A DNA stretch of 64,000 nt from a virus: IMG/VR virus record IMGVR_UViG_3300047554_000447, positions 22,349 to 86,348 of that record, one strand, 5' to 3'. Shown piece by piece: positions 57,125 to 64,000 of this stretch. Position 1 is the stretch's first letter; each line of letters begins with the position of its first letter. The notes beneath the pieces are model-generated. The model saw only the letters and a program-made list of their open reading frames with translations. It searched no databases and was not told the DNA's origin. A program made the translations under genes and the position numbers.

Positions 57125-58423
57125 ATGTTATTAAGAGAAATGTTTGAAGATAAAGGCCAAAGTGTTGGTTTAATATTTGGTCGTTTTAATCCTCCGCATC
57201 GTGGACACAGAGCCGCTTGGGAATTAGCTAGCGAAAATGAGCATTGGTTTGTTGGCACTAACGAAAGCACACAAGGTCCTAAAGACCCACTACCATTTAA
57301 AATAAAAGTAGAAGCTATGAAAACAATCTGGCCTGATGTAGACGGTCATATCGTAGCTGATACTAGTTGGTTAACTCTTGCCAGTAAGATTTACAAAAAG
57401 TTTGGCGATGTGACTCTAAATGTCTATACTGACGAAGATTGGGTTACAAAAACTATTCAACAGTATAACGGCAAAGAAGGTCCACACGGAGTTTATAAAT
57501 TTTCAAAAATTAATCAAGTTCCTACTCCTAGACTAAGTTCTGCTACTGCTCTAAGAGCGGCTGTACAGTCTGGAGATAGAGAAGCATTTTCAAGAGCCGC
57601 AGGCGTTCCTGCAGATACAGAAGTTGCTGGACAACCATTCTTTGATCTGGTTGCAGAATATCTGTTACCTTATGCCGAAAAAGAAAAAGCCAAAGCTGAA
57701 AAGAAAAAGAAAAAAGAACCGGTAGCAACAGAAGGCGTTATCAATATGATGGAGTTAGCTAAGAAAGCTAAATCTATGCTAAACAATGGTATGTCTGAAC
57801 AGCAAGTTCAATCGGAACTTGTTAAAAGTGGCGTTCCTTCTAGACTTGCCGCACAAGCTGTTCAAATGGCACAGATGCAAGAGACTGTAGCTTTAGAAGC
57901 ACCTATCGAAATGGATCCAGCTGATCCAATGGATCCAATGATCTACGGACACGAAAAAGCTAATCCAGGAAAACTAAAATATCGAATGATGCGAGCCGAA
58001 CGTCAATTGTCTGATCTTGCTGATCGCGCTAAGAATGCCAGTCCAGCAGAATGGCAACTTATCAGCAGACAGTTCAGCGAACTAGCGATGAACATTAATC
58101 AAATTAAACACGGCCTAGAAGAGTTAGCTAAAGTAAGACGCAAAGGCGGAGTTCGTAGTCGAGGTATAGATACAATGATTGATAGCGTAAGCGAACGAGT
58201 AAGAGATCCGGAAGATTGGGATGAAGGCAATACTGAGCCTCCCAATAATTTTGCTGTTTATATCAATGGTAAGAAGTGGAAAGTATTTCCAGGCAGAGGC
58301 CGTTATGCCGATGACGAAAGAGAAAGAAAACAGTATTATGATCTTAGAGCATGGGCTCAACGTAAATCCGAAGCCACTGGTAAAAAGTGGACTGTTTCTA
58401 TTACCGGTGAATCACCAACTTAA
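57125..58423 (+). CDS. NMN adenylyltransferase-like nucleotidyltransferase with C-terminal extension
   Basis: N-terminal 180 residues: SVGLIFGRFNPPHRGHRAAW gives the HxGH motif (His25, His28), and RLSSATALRAAV is the second nucleotide-binding motif (S-x-T-x-x-R type). This resembles NMN adenylyltransferases of the NadM/NadR kind used for NAD salvage in some T4-like phages. A Lys/Glu linker leads to about 230 further residues, ending in a small beta-domain (NFAVYINGKKWKVFPGRG) and WAQRKSEATGKKWTVS. The N-terminus MLLREMFEDKG is of the capsid-targeting type. Substrate not provable by eye. Confidence 0.78.
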   Translation: MLLREMFEDKGQSVGLIFGRFNPPHRGHRAAWELASENEHWFVGTNESTQGPKDPLPFKIKVEAMKTIWPDVDGHIVADTSWLTLASKIYKKFGDVTLNVYTDEDWVTKTIQQYNGKEGPHGVYKFSKINQVPTPRLSSATALRAAVQSGDREAFSRAAGVPADTEVAGQPFFDLVAEYLLPYAEKEKAKAEKKKKKEPVATEGVINMMELAKKAKSMLNNGMSEQQVQSELVKSGVPSRLAAQAVQMAQMQETVALEAPIEMDPADPMDPMIYGHEKANPGKLKYRMMRAERQLSDLADRAKNASPAEWQLISRQFSELAMNINQIKHGLEELAKVRRKGGVRSRGIDTMIDSVSERVRDPEDWDEGNTEPPNNFAVYINGKKWKVFPGRGRYADDERERKQYYDLRAWAQRKSEATGKKWTVSITGESPT

Positions 58424-58425
58424 TT

Positions 58426-58641
58426 ATGGAACTGAACGAATTAAAACGCCTAGCTGGCATAAACGAATTCAAAGGGTACATAAAGTACGACCCTGTTGAT
58501 CCTATGGGCGGTAGTAATGTTAGTCTTACCGGCAACGAGAAAGGCGAACTAATGAAAAAACATAATATTAAACCAGGTACCCCCGATTGGTTTAAGTTAT
58601 GGTTTAGCTTGCCTTTTATGACAGGGGAAAAACCTGTATGA
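58426..58641 (+). CDS. Small phage protein, function unknown
   Basis: A 71-residue protein: an N-terminal helix MELNELKRLAGINEFKG, then a Gly/Pro-rich middle (DPVDPMGGSNVS) and a hydrophobic end (WFKLWFSLPFM). Overlaps the next gene by 4 bases. The N-terminus follows the local pattern of short acidic/hydrophobic leaders. No function is recognised. Confidence 0.65.
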   Translation: MELNELKRLAGINEFKGYIKYDPVDPMGGSNVSLTGNEKGELMKKHNIKPGTPDWFKLWFSLPFMTGEKPV

Positions 58642-59072
58642 AAATTATAGAAATAATTTCAGAGAGCGTTGAACTCGATGAAAGAAAAAAGAAAAAACGT
58701 AAAAAAGTAAAGTCTGCGGCCTATGGTCCAGGACCTTACGGTATGTACGGAACTGCTGTAGGTTACAGCGGAGAAGGTGGTGATGGTGGCGGAGTTGGCG
58801 AGGGATTAGAAGAACATAAGAAAGGTGTTCGTGCAAGAATCTATAATAAAAAACCAAAGGCATATATCGAACCACCGAAAACTCCAAAAGTTGAAGAAAA
58901 CTTTGCGGATGGAAAAAATCCGCAGGATAAAGGTGACAGTAAGCGTCACGGAATACCAAAGGGTGCTAGTATATCACAGCTTAAAAAGATAAGAAGCAGT
59001 GACTCTGCCAGTCCACGCAAGAAACAGCTTGCACACTGGCAAATTAACATGAGACAAGGAAAACAAAAATGA
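58638..59072 (+). CDS. Small basic phage protein with KRHGIPKG domain
   Basis: A 144-residue basic protein. The N-terminus MKIIEIISESVELDE is targeting-like and is followed by a poly-Lys patch (KKKKRKKVKS) and a Gly/Tyr stretch. The C-terminal 55 residues (GDSKRHGIPKGASISQLKK then RKKQLAHWQINMRQGK) are a small basic domain found in many phage and giant-virus proteins, which may bind nucleic acid. Directly coupled to the endolysin (4-base overlap). Confidence 0.72.
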   Translation: MKIIEIISESVELDERKKKKRKKVKSAAYGPGPYGMYGTAVGYSGEGGDGGGVGEGLEEHKKGVRARIYNKKPKAYIEPPKTPKVEENFADGKNPQDKGDSKRHGIPKGASISQLKKIRSSDSASPRKKQLAHWQINMRQGKQK

Positions 59073-59701
59073 GCTTTGAATTTGATTTCACTTTAGACAA
59101 ATTAACAGAATGTGTTCATAAGAACAAAGAACCAGAACTATGGTACAACGCTCTTTGTGAGTATCTACCACAGTTTCAAATTACGACTCCTGCTAGAGTA
59201 GCAGGATTTATCGCACAATGCCAACACGAAAGTTTAGATTTTACATTCCTACAAGAAAATTTAAATTATAGTGCCAAAGGCTTAATGGGAATTTTTAAAA
59301 AGTATTTCCCTACAGAGGATATAGCTAATGCTTATGCTCGTAAACCTCAAATGATTGCTAATCGTGTTTATTCGAGTCGTATGGGCAACGGAGACGAAGC
59401 CAGCGGCGACGGTTGGAGATTTAGAGGCAGAGGCATTCTTCAAATCACAGGAAGATCAAATTATACACAGTGTTCGAGAGATCTATTTCAAGATGATACA
59501 CTTGTAAACGATCCTGATCTGCTAAGAACACCAGAATACGCTGTATTAACAGCCTGTTGGTTCTGGCACAAGAACGGATTAAATCAGATCTGTGACAAGG
59601 GCGATATTGTATTATTAAGTAAACGCATCAACGGCGGTACTATCGGTTTAGAAGATCGTATTGCACATTGGAACATTGCCCTGGACTTATTTGAGGCTTA
59701 A
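59069..59701 (+). CDS. Glycoside hydrolase 19-type endolysin
   Basis: Cleaves the beta-1,4 glycan of peptidoglycan at lysis. AGFIAQCQHESLDFTFLQEN with NYSAKGLM contains the first catalytic Glu region of GH19 enzymes, and RFRGRGILQITGRSNY is the family substrate-cleft block; the C-terminus has CWFWHKNGLNQICDKGD and KRINGG. 210 residues, a single catalytic domain with no signal peptide, so export needs a holin; the candidate is at 51459. Confidence 0.9.
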   Translation: MSFEFDFTLDKLTECVHKNKEPELWYNALCEYLPQFQITTPARVAGFIAQCQHESLDFTFLQENLNYSAKGLMGIFKKYFPTEDIANAYARKPQMIANRVYSSRMGNGDEASGDGWRFRGRGILQITGRSNYTQCSRDLFQDDTLVNDPDLLRTPEYAVLTACWFWHKNGLNQICDKGDIVLLSKRINGGTIGLEDRIAHWNIALDLFEA

Positions 59702-59702
59702 G

Positions 59703-59960
59703 ATGCTGATAAAAGAAATCGTTACAGAAACTGCAACTCCTGGATCTACAAGTGCAGGTAATATTGCGACTGTAGTCAGTCCTCATATTGCTATAGGTAA
59801 GGATAGAGGTAATAAAAGCTACACAGGCAGTCCAGGAAAATCAGGTACTAAAGCACCTCGAGTTCCCAAGGTTAAACAGGCTAAAAACGCAGACGGAACT
59901 GCTAAGAACGCACTAGATATGGATAAAAACATTTTCGGTGAAGGCGCTTTAAAACGATAA
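59703..59960 (+). CDS. Small Gly/Lys-rich phage protein
   Basis: An 85-residue protein from ATG 59703, one base after the endolysin stop; the frame is open upstream only inside that gene. It starts MLIKEIVTETATPGSTS (targeting-type) and continues with a low-complexity Gly/Ser/Lys/Pro stretch (GNKSYTGSPGKSGTKAPR). The end overlaps a late-type promoter. Probably a disordered internal virion protein; function unknown. Confidence 0.65.
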   Translation: MLIKEIVTETATPGSTSAGNIATVVSPHIAIGKDRGNKSYTGSPGKSGTKAPRVPKVKQAKNADGTAKNALDMDKNIFGEGALKR

Positions 59961-59963
59961 ATA
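59956..59963 (+). promoter_or_regulatory. Late-type promoter (GATAAATA)
   Basis: GATAAATA overlaps the preceding stop. The next ATG is at 59987 with TTGGAG as ribosome site, giving a leader of about 20 bases. Confidence 0.65.
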
Positions 59964-59986
59964 CAACGATATTGGAGAATTCCCAA

Positions 59987-61132
59987 ATGCACGACGACTT
60001 AATGAACAGACCAGAAAATCACGAAGCCGCAATGGCCCGTGCCGACCTTTACAAACTAGCAAACTACAGCATGAAGCTGTTTAAAATGATCCACGAAGGA
60101 CAAGAGCTAGAAGGTTGGGTACAAGCTAAAATTACTAAATCAGCAGATTACATCGCATCTGTTTATCATTTCATGGAATATGAAATGAAAGTTTCAGAGT
60201 ACGGTGAAAAATTAGAAAATGCAGATGTTTACTCAGAGTCTGTTCGTAGGGCGTTTGCACAAAAATTAACCGAAGCCAAACAAAAAATGGCTAAGATGAA
60301 AAAGAAGAACGAAAAAGATGTCACTGAAGAACTTAAAAATGTTGGAGATACTGCTAAGACACACAAAGGCGGTACTGTAACTAAGACATCAACTGGTGTC
60401 AAGCACGAAAGAGATCCTGACAGTTACGACGACGGTGGTGATGATAGCGATGAAAAATCAGGCAAAGGCAAGAAGAGCCATGCTAAATCTCAGTCAGCCG
60501 CTGAAAAGAAAGCCAAGGCTCCTGCACAGAAAAAATCTAAGTCAGGTACTTGGGGTATGGAAGGTGGCGAAAAGTTTGACAACAGAAAAGTAAAAGAAGC
60601 TACAATGGTTCCATCTCCGGCAGATGGCGCAACTGCTCCTCCACCAAAAGGCAAGGATGGCAAATATCCATTCGTAGTTTCTGGACCGCACAAAGGCAAG
60701 CGTTGGAGTCCACAAACTCCAGGCCCAACAAACCCTGCATTTAAAGAATCTAGTCATCAAGAAAAGACTACAATGAAGCACGTTAAGAATCCTACAGCAG
60801 GTGAAAAGAAAGCCGCTAAGGATATCAAGCCAGGTATTGCAGGTTATAAAGATCGTGTCGACATGTTAAAGAGTGCTGAAAAAGACGGTCGTTTAAAAGA
60901 AGGTTCTAAACCAGACTTCTTAGACATGGACAAAGACGGCAACAAGAAAGAGCCAATGAAGAAAGCTCTTAAAGATAAAAAAGTTAAAGAATCATCTAAG
61001 CTAGATGTAGATAAAAACGATCCCAACTTAGATGTAAAGAAGACAGGTTCAGATACTCAAGTAACTTCTAAAACAGGTAGAGTTAGAACTTCAGTAGAAA
61101 AAGATAAAATGAGCGTAACTTCTGCGAAATAA
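59987..61132 (+). CDS. Lys-rich virion/scaffold-like protein
   Basis: A 381-residue protein. The TTG at 59972 extends the frame, but it overlaps the ribosome site; ATG 59987 gives MHDDLMNRPENHEAAMARAD. Residues 1-100 are a helical domain (LYKLANYSMKLFKMIHEGQE, ADYIASVYHFMEYEMK) found in T4-like marine phages, followed by a long Lys/Glu/Asp/Ser-rich low-complexity region and a KGKRWSPQTPGPTNPAF segment. The last part is Asp/Lys-rich (KSDFLDMDKDG-like repeats). Such composition suits a scaffold or internal head protein. Confidence 0.72.
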   Translation: MHDDLMNRPENHEAAMARADLYKLANYSMKLFKMIHEGQELEGWVQAKITKSADYIASVYHFMEYEMKVSEYGEKLENADVYSESVRRAFAQKLTEAKQKMAKMKKKNEKDVTEELKNVGDTAKTHKGGTVTKTSTGVKHERDPDSYDDGGDDSDEKSGKGKKSHAKSQSAAEKKAKAPAQKKSKSGTWGMEGGEKFDNRKVKEATMVPSPADGATAPPPKGKDGKYPFVVSGPHKGKRWSPQTPGPTNPAFKESSHQEKTTMKHVKNPTAGEKKAAKDIKPGIAGYKDRVDMLKSAEKDGRLKEGSKPDFLDMDKDGNKKEPMKKALKDKKVKESSKLDVDKNDPNLDVKKTGSDTQVTSKTGRVRTSVEKDKMSVTSAK

Positions 61133-61134
61133 TT

Positions 61135-61938
61135 ATGGACATGAAAAAAATTCTACAGGCTTTTGATGGTGCGTCTTCATCTAAGACGCCCGAAGGCTCT
61201 AATGACATGAAAAAATTCATGCAGATTGTAGAGGGCACGGGCCCTCTTAATCGTTTAACTGCCGCAGAATCAATGGCTGTACAACATTTTCAGCAAGAAA
61301 AAACAATTACACCTCCTGTATTGAATGTTGCTAAAGATGCTAAACCCAGCATGGTTGGCAAATATTTCAAAGCTATTGAACAAGAACTAGCAGAAGCTGA
61401 GCAACGATTTAATGATCAAAAATCCGTTCGTGCTAAAAAATTAGCAGAACGTGTTATTGAACGTGTAGTACCCGGACAAGAAACACCTCCAGGTATTAAT
61501 AGATTAACCGGTAAACCAATTGAGCCACAAGCACCAGCACAACCAGCACCTGCACCTGCTGCCGGTCCTAGAGGTAGCAATTTAAAATATAGTGTGCTTA
61601 AACAATTACAAGCTGGAACTTACAAAGGATTCGCTCCTAGATTAAGTCCAGAGGAATTAGATGCGGCTATCCAATGGAAAGAAGCCAACGGAGAAACTAA
61701 CGAAAGTATTAACGAAGCTGATGCTATTGATACAGTAAAGTTAGATGTTCCTTTATTATTAAGAGTAATGGAATATGCTAAAGAAGATGCTCAGGACGAT
61801 ATGGCTCTCCATGATGTTGCACAAAAATTAATTGAATTGAGTAAAGAGAACGATGTATTAACTATGGATCACTATGATGCTATAGTCGGCGATCAAGAAT
61901 TATTACCAGCACCAGATGCTGACAAGGACACACCTTAG
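61135..61938 (+). CDS. Internal-head-like protein with helical C-terminal domain
   Basis: A 267-residue protein: N-terminus MDMKKILQAFDGASSS repeated as NDMKKFMQIVEGTG (residues 23-36), then a coiled-coil region (EQELAEAEQRFNDQKSVRA), an Ala/Pro-rich linker and a C-terminal helical domain (DVPLLLRVMEYAKEDAQDD then HDVAQKLIELSKEN) that I recognise as common in cyanophage proteins. Two targeting-type segments in tandem are notable. Function unknown; virion location inferred. Confidence 0.7.
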   Translation: MDMKKILQAFDGASSSKTPEGSNDMKKFMQIVEGTGPLNRLTAAESMAVQHFQQEKTITPPVLNVAKDAKPSMVGKYFKAIEQELAEAEQRFNDQKSVRAKKLAERVIERVVPGQETPPGINRLTGKPIEPQAPAQPAPAPAAGPRGSNLKYSVLKQLQAGTYKGFAPRLSPEELDAAIQWKEANGETNESINEADAIDTVKLDVPLLLRVMEYAKEDAQDDMALHDVAQKLIELSKENDVLTMDHYDAIVGDQELLPAPDADKDTP

Positions 61939-62042
61939 GACCGGTATTAAGTTACCGAAAGTGTGCGCCGGCTGCTGGCGCGAAGAAAACGATTCGCTAC
62001 CGTAGACTTCGAAAGTGAGCACGAATTTCGGGGAAGAAAAAC
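61939..62042 (+). other. Structured intergenic segment of 104 bases
   Basis: One of the few non-coding gaps in this gene run. It contains hairpins CGGTA/TACCG (61942-61946 with 61953-61957) and GCGCC/GGCGC (61965-61969 with 61977-61981), and two near-identical 11-mers, CGAAAGTGTGC (61956) and CGAAAGTGAGC (62010). GGGGAAG precedes the next ATG. No tRNA cloverleaf, ribozyme core or promoter is recognised. Confidence 0.5.
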
Positions 62043-62942
62043 ATGGACTTAAAATCATTAATGCAAAAGTTAGAAACACTAGATAAAAAACAAGTTCTAA
62101 CTGAATCAGTACAAGAGCAAACTGAGATGATCAACGAAACTGTTTCAACAGAAACAAAAAAAGTTACCTCAGTTGAAGAAACATTTAGTAGTGCTATTGC
62201 ACAGGCTTTATTAAAAGAATTTGGTTACAGTAACGACGAAGTTACAGAAGCAGATGATTTTAAGTTTAGTCCAGAACAAGAAAAATGGTTAGGTGGTGCT
62301 AATCGCCAAGACCCTTACATTATTGCAAGAATGCCCGGTCCTAAGCCTCCATTAACATATTTTAAAGATCCCGAAGATCAAGCTATTGCCAAACAAATGA
62401 ATATTGGCCAAGGTAACATGAACGCTATCAAAGGCGCTCTAGGAATGCAAAAAGGTGATGATCAAGTATATTCTGATCCAACTACTGCTAAACCAGCTAG
62501 CGGTCAAGCCGCACAGCCAGCTACCCCACAAGCAACTGATCAACGTGTAAATCCAGATAGTCAGCAAGGTCAAATGTTAGCAAAGCAGACTATGGGCATG
62601 GATGAGCCACAATCGGGTGTAGCAGGTGTCCAAGGTGGTAGCGAACAAGATCGTCAACTTGCCGCACAGACAGCAGGTATGGATGCTCCAGAAAAAGGAC
62701 AAGCCGCACAGCCAGCAACACCAGCAGATCAAGGAACTATTGATCCAGCTAAGGTAGCAAGATTTAAAGCATTACTAGCTAAAGCTAGCGGAGGACAGGC
62801 CGCACAACCGGCAGCTGGTGGTAAAGGTGTTACACCCCCTACTAAACCGGCAGCTCCTGGAATGGGAGGCGGTACAGGCATAACTCCTAATGCAAACACT
62901 ACAGTTACTGGTGCTCCAATAAATCCGCAAGCTAGAAAATAA
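62043..62942 (+). CDS. Ala/Gln/Pro-repeat protein, probably virion-internal
   Basis: A 299-residue protein: N-terminus MDLKSLMQKLETLDKKQVLT followed by acidic helices (EQTEMINETVSTETKK), a segment with SPEQEKWLGGANRQDPY and MPGPKPPLTYF, and then a low-complexity C-terminal half with three copies of GQAAQPA among Gly/Pro/Ala linkers. The same heptad recurs in the next gene. It is likely a flexible virion component; no enzyme motif. Confidence 0.68.
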   Translation: MDLKSLMQKLETLDKKQVLTESVQEQTEMINETVSTETKKVTSVEETFSSAIAQALLKEFGYSNDEVTEADDFKFSPEQEKWLGGANRQDPYIIARMPGPKPPLTYFKDPEDQAIAKQMNIGQGNMNAIKGALGMQKGDDQVYSDPTTAKPASGQAAQPATPQATDQRVNPDSQQGQMLAKQTMGMDEPQSGVAGVQGGSEQDRQLAAQTAGMDAPEKGQAAQPATPADQGTIDPAKVARFKALLAKASGGQAAQPAAGGKGVTPPTKPAAPGMGGGTGITPNANTTVTGAPINPQARK

Positions 62943-62951
62943 GGAAAAATC

Positions 62952-63938
62952 ATGAAAGATATTATTTTAGAATCATTAAACAAAATTCGAGAAATTGAAT
63001 CTCGTCAGATTATTTCCGAAGCACTAACCCCCGAAGAACAAAAAGAATTAGATGCTCTAGCAAAAGAACTAGAACCACACATGGGTCGTTCTCCTGAAGT
63101 TGATGCGCTATTGTTACAACATCAAAAAGTAGCCAGTGGCGGCCAGGCTGCACAACCAGCTAAAGCAGGAACTCCTGCAATGGATCCCGAAAAGCTAAAA
63201 GCATATCAAACAAAATTAGGTGTCACAGCCGATGGTAAAATGGGTCCTGAAACTAAGGCCGCTATTCAAAAGTTCCAAAAAGACAACGGACTAGCAGTCG
63301 ACGGAATCATCGGACCACAAACTAGCGCGGCTTTAGATAAGCAACCGGCAGCTGGTCAAGCCGCACAGCCAGCCGCTGGTGCAAAAGGTCCAGATGCAAT
63401 TCCAGCAACTGCTGACAAGAAAAAGCCTTATTGGGTAGGCGGTACACGTTACGAGTGGAAAACAACAGGCGGGGGTCGTGGACAACCTGCTACTGGTAGC
63501 TGGCAAGTTACTGCAACGCCAGATGATAAGCTTCAGTGGAACGCTACTAGGGCGAGATCGTCTAGTGGATTTACAGGAGCAGATGACGAGTTTCAAGGTA
63601 CTCAAACAGCAAAAGCACCTGCCGCTCAACCAGCAGGTCAAACCGCTCAACCAGCAGGTCAAGCCGCACAACCAGCTCAGAGCGCACCAGCAGGAACTAA
63701 GACAACTTCCAGCACTCAAGTATCTGGTACATTGAAAATGGGTAAACCGGAAGGGCCAATCCAGTATAACGGAAAAACTGTAAATCCTGGAGATCCAGAT
63801 TATGCGGCCGCAAGTCAAGCATTAATTCAATCTCAACAGAAAGCACAGCAGTCTAGGAGCGATTGGAAATCTAAATCTACTGCATCAACGGCGCCAGTAC
63901 AACAAGGCGCTACAAACGCAGATAGAAGAGATATGTAA
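62952..63938 (+). CDS. Peptidoglycan-binding-domain protein with AQPA repeats
   Basis: A 328-residue protein: N-terminus MKDIILESLNKIREIESRQI, then QIISEALTPEEQ. Residues about 83-125 are a PG_binding_1 domain (YQTKLGVTADGKMGPETKAA, KFQKDNGLAVDGIIGPQT). Flanking regions contain several GQAAQPA or AGQTAQPA repeats, and a KKKPYWVGGTRYEWK beta-segment lies between. It would bind peptidoglycan, either in lysis or at DNA entry. A capsid-targeting-like N-terminus suggests it may be packaged in the virion. Confidence 0.75.
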   Translation: MKDIILESLNKIREIESRQIISEALTPEEQKELDALAKELEPHMGRSPEVDALLLQHQKVASGGQAAQPAKAGTPAMDPEKLKAYQTKLGVTADGKMGPETKAAIQKFQKDNGLAVDGIIGPQTSAALDKQPAAGQAAQPAAGAKGPDAIPATADKKKPYWVGGTRYEWKTTGGGRGQPATGSWQVTATPDDKLQWNATRARSSSGFTGADDEFQGTQTAKAPAAQPAGQTAQPAGQAAQPAQSAPAGTKTTSSTQVSGTLKMGKPEGPIQYNGKTVNPGDPDYAAASQALIQSQQKAQQSRSDWKSKSTASTAPVQQGATNADRRDM

Positions 63939-63941
63939 AGA

Positions 63942-63967
63942 AAAACCACCCTAGGGTGGTTTTTTTA
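63942..63967. terminator. Bidirectional terminator
   Basis: AACCACC-CTAG-GGTGGTT is a perfect palindrome flanked by an A-rich run on the left and seven T on the right, so it can stop RNA polymerase from both strands. It closes the plus-strand operon and would also serve a minus-strand gene ending at 63965. Confidence 0.85.
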
Positions 63968-64000
63968 ATGCCAGTTACCTTGGAAACAATGTCTAACTTC
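63965..64000 (-). CDS. Possible 3' end of a minus-strand gene (cut by window)
   Basis: On the minus strand the frame is open from the window edge, ending EVRHCFQGNWH and a TAA at 63967-63965. The bidirectional terminator just beyond it supports a convergent gene here. Only 11 codons are visible; product unknown. The plus-strand ATG at 63968 lacks a ribosome site and is less likely. Confidence 0.35.
   Translation of the reverse strand, partial: EVRHCFQGNWH

Noticed and set aside
61939-62042. Possible tRNA or self-cleaving ribozyme in the structured gap
   Set aside because: I could not fit an acceptor stem with a T-loop and anticodon, nor a hammerhead or twister core; kept only as structured RNA of unknown kind.
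61930-62045. Programmed bypass or frameshift joining the two genes at 61135 and 62043
   Set aside because: The stop is ordinary, the second gene has a purine-rich ribosome site and its own ATG with a targeting-type start; no matched take-off/landing codons were seen.

Overview
This window is a densely coding stretch of a tailed-phage genome, a myovirus of the broad T4-like group. The evidence is a T4-type DNA ligase, the gp44 clamp-loader ATPase, dCMP deaminase, a GroES-like co-chaperonin, PhoH, marine/cyanophage-type tail-fibre proteins, and promoters resembling the T4 late element TATAAATA. No photosynthesis gene is visible. Lipoprotein o-spanin candidates point to a Gram-negative host, probably a heterotroph. 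The host genus cannot be told from the sequence. Coding density is very high, with many ATGA-type overlaps and no gap above about 160 bases.

Layout. 1-3.5 kb: ligase end, small genes, a Bax-inhibitor-1 family membrane protein, a Trp-rich protein and a small exported protein, closed by a terminator. 3.6-6.8 kb: a surface-glycan cassette (SGNH hydrolase, glycosyltransferase-like protein, UDP-sugar dehydrogenase). 6.8-11.5 kb: a 400-residue conserved protein, a fibre-like protein, a QueD-family protein and a glycosyltransferase. 11.5-14.3 kb: 2OG-Fe(II) oxygenase, UV-damage endonuclease, a Lys/Pro/Ala-rich protein, an Fe/Mn superoxide dismutase and a zinc-ribbon protein. 14.4-32.3 kb: five long fibre or adhesin genes. 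32.3-34.1 kb: QueC and a methyltransferase-like protein (minus strand), then a fatty-acid desaturase. 34.1-41.2 kb: more virion genes, including an Mtd-like fibre and a subtilisin with a propeptide-like N-terminus. 41.2-47.7 kb: a DnaE relic, GroES-like protein, MazG-like pyrophosphohydrolase, cytidylyltransferase, gp44, DUF2452, dCMP deaminase and PhoH. 47.8-52 kb: two conserved proteins and a membrane/lysis block (spanin-like pair, lipoprotein, DUF4337, holin-like). 52-55.7 kb: dnaJ-def-clpA. 56.3-64 kb: a run of small, Lys/Ala/Pro-rich proteins, an NMN-adenylyltransferase-like protein, a GH19 endolysin and a peptidoglycan-binding protein; many start with a short acidic amphipathic segment that looks like a capsid-targeting peptide.

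Regulation can be read unusually well here. There are near-consensus sigma70 promoters (6776, 10029, 11499, 43075, 52034) and many late-type NNTAAATA elements. Several genes have no Shine-Dalgarno and start 4-7 bases after such an element, so their mRNAs should be leaderless or nearly so. At three genes (8087, 52070, 56337) a promoter sits inside a hairpin whose far arm holds the start codon or ribosome site. Read-through RNA would be translationally closed and promoter-initiated RNA open, as known for some T4 genes. Terminators are embedded in antisense coding ends, and one terminator loop is itself the -35 box of the next promoter.

Taken together, the auxiliary genes suggest a phage that manages host proteostasis (DnaJ, deformylase, ClpA, GroES, BI-1), oxidative and UV damage (SOD, UvsE), membrane lipids (desaturase), 7-deazaguanine metabolism (QueC/QueD) and surface glycans. 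All functions are inferred from motifs read by eye; no database search was run.
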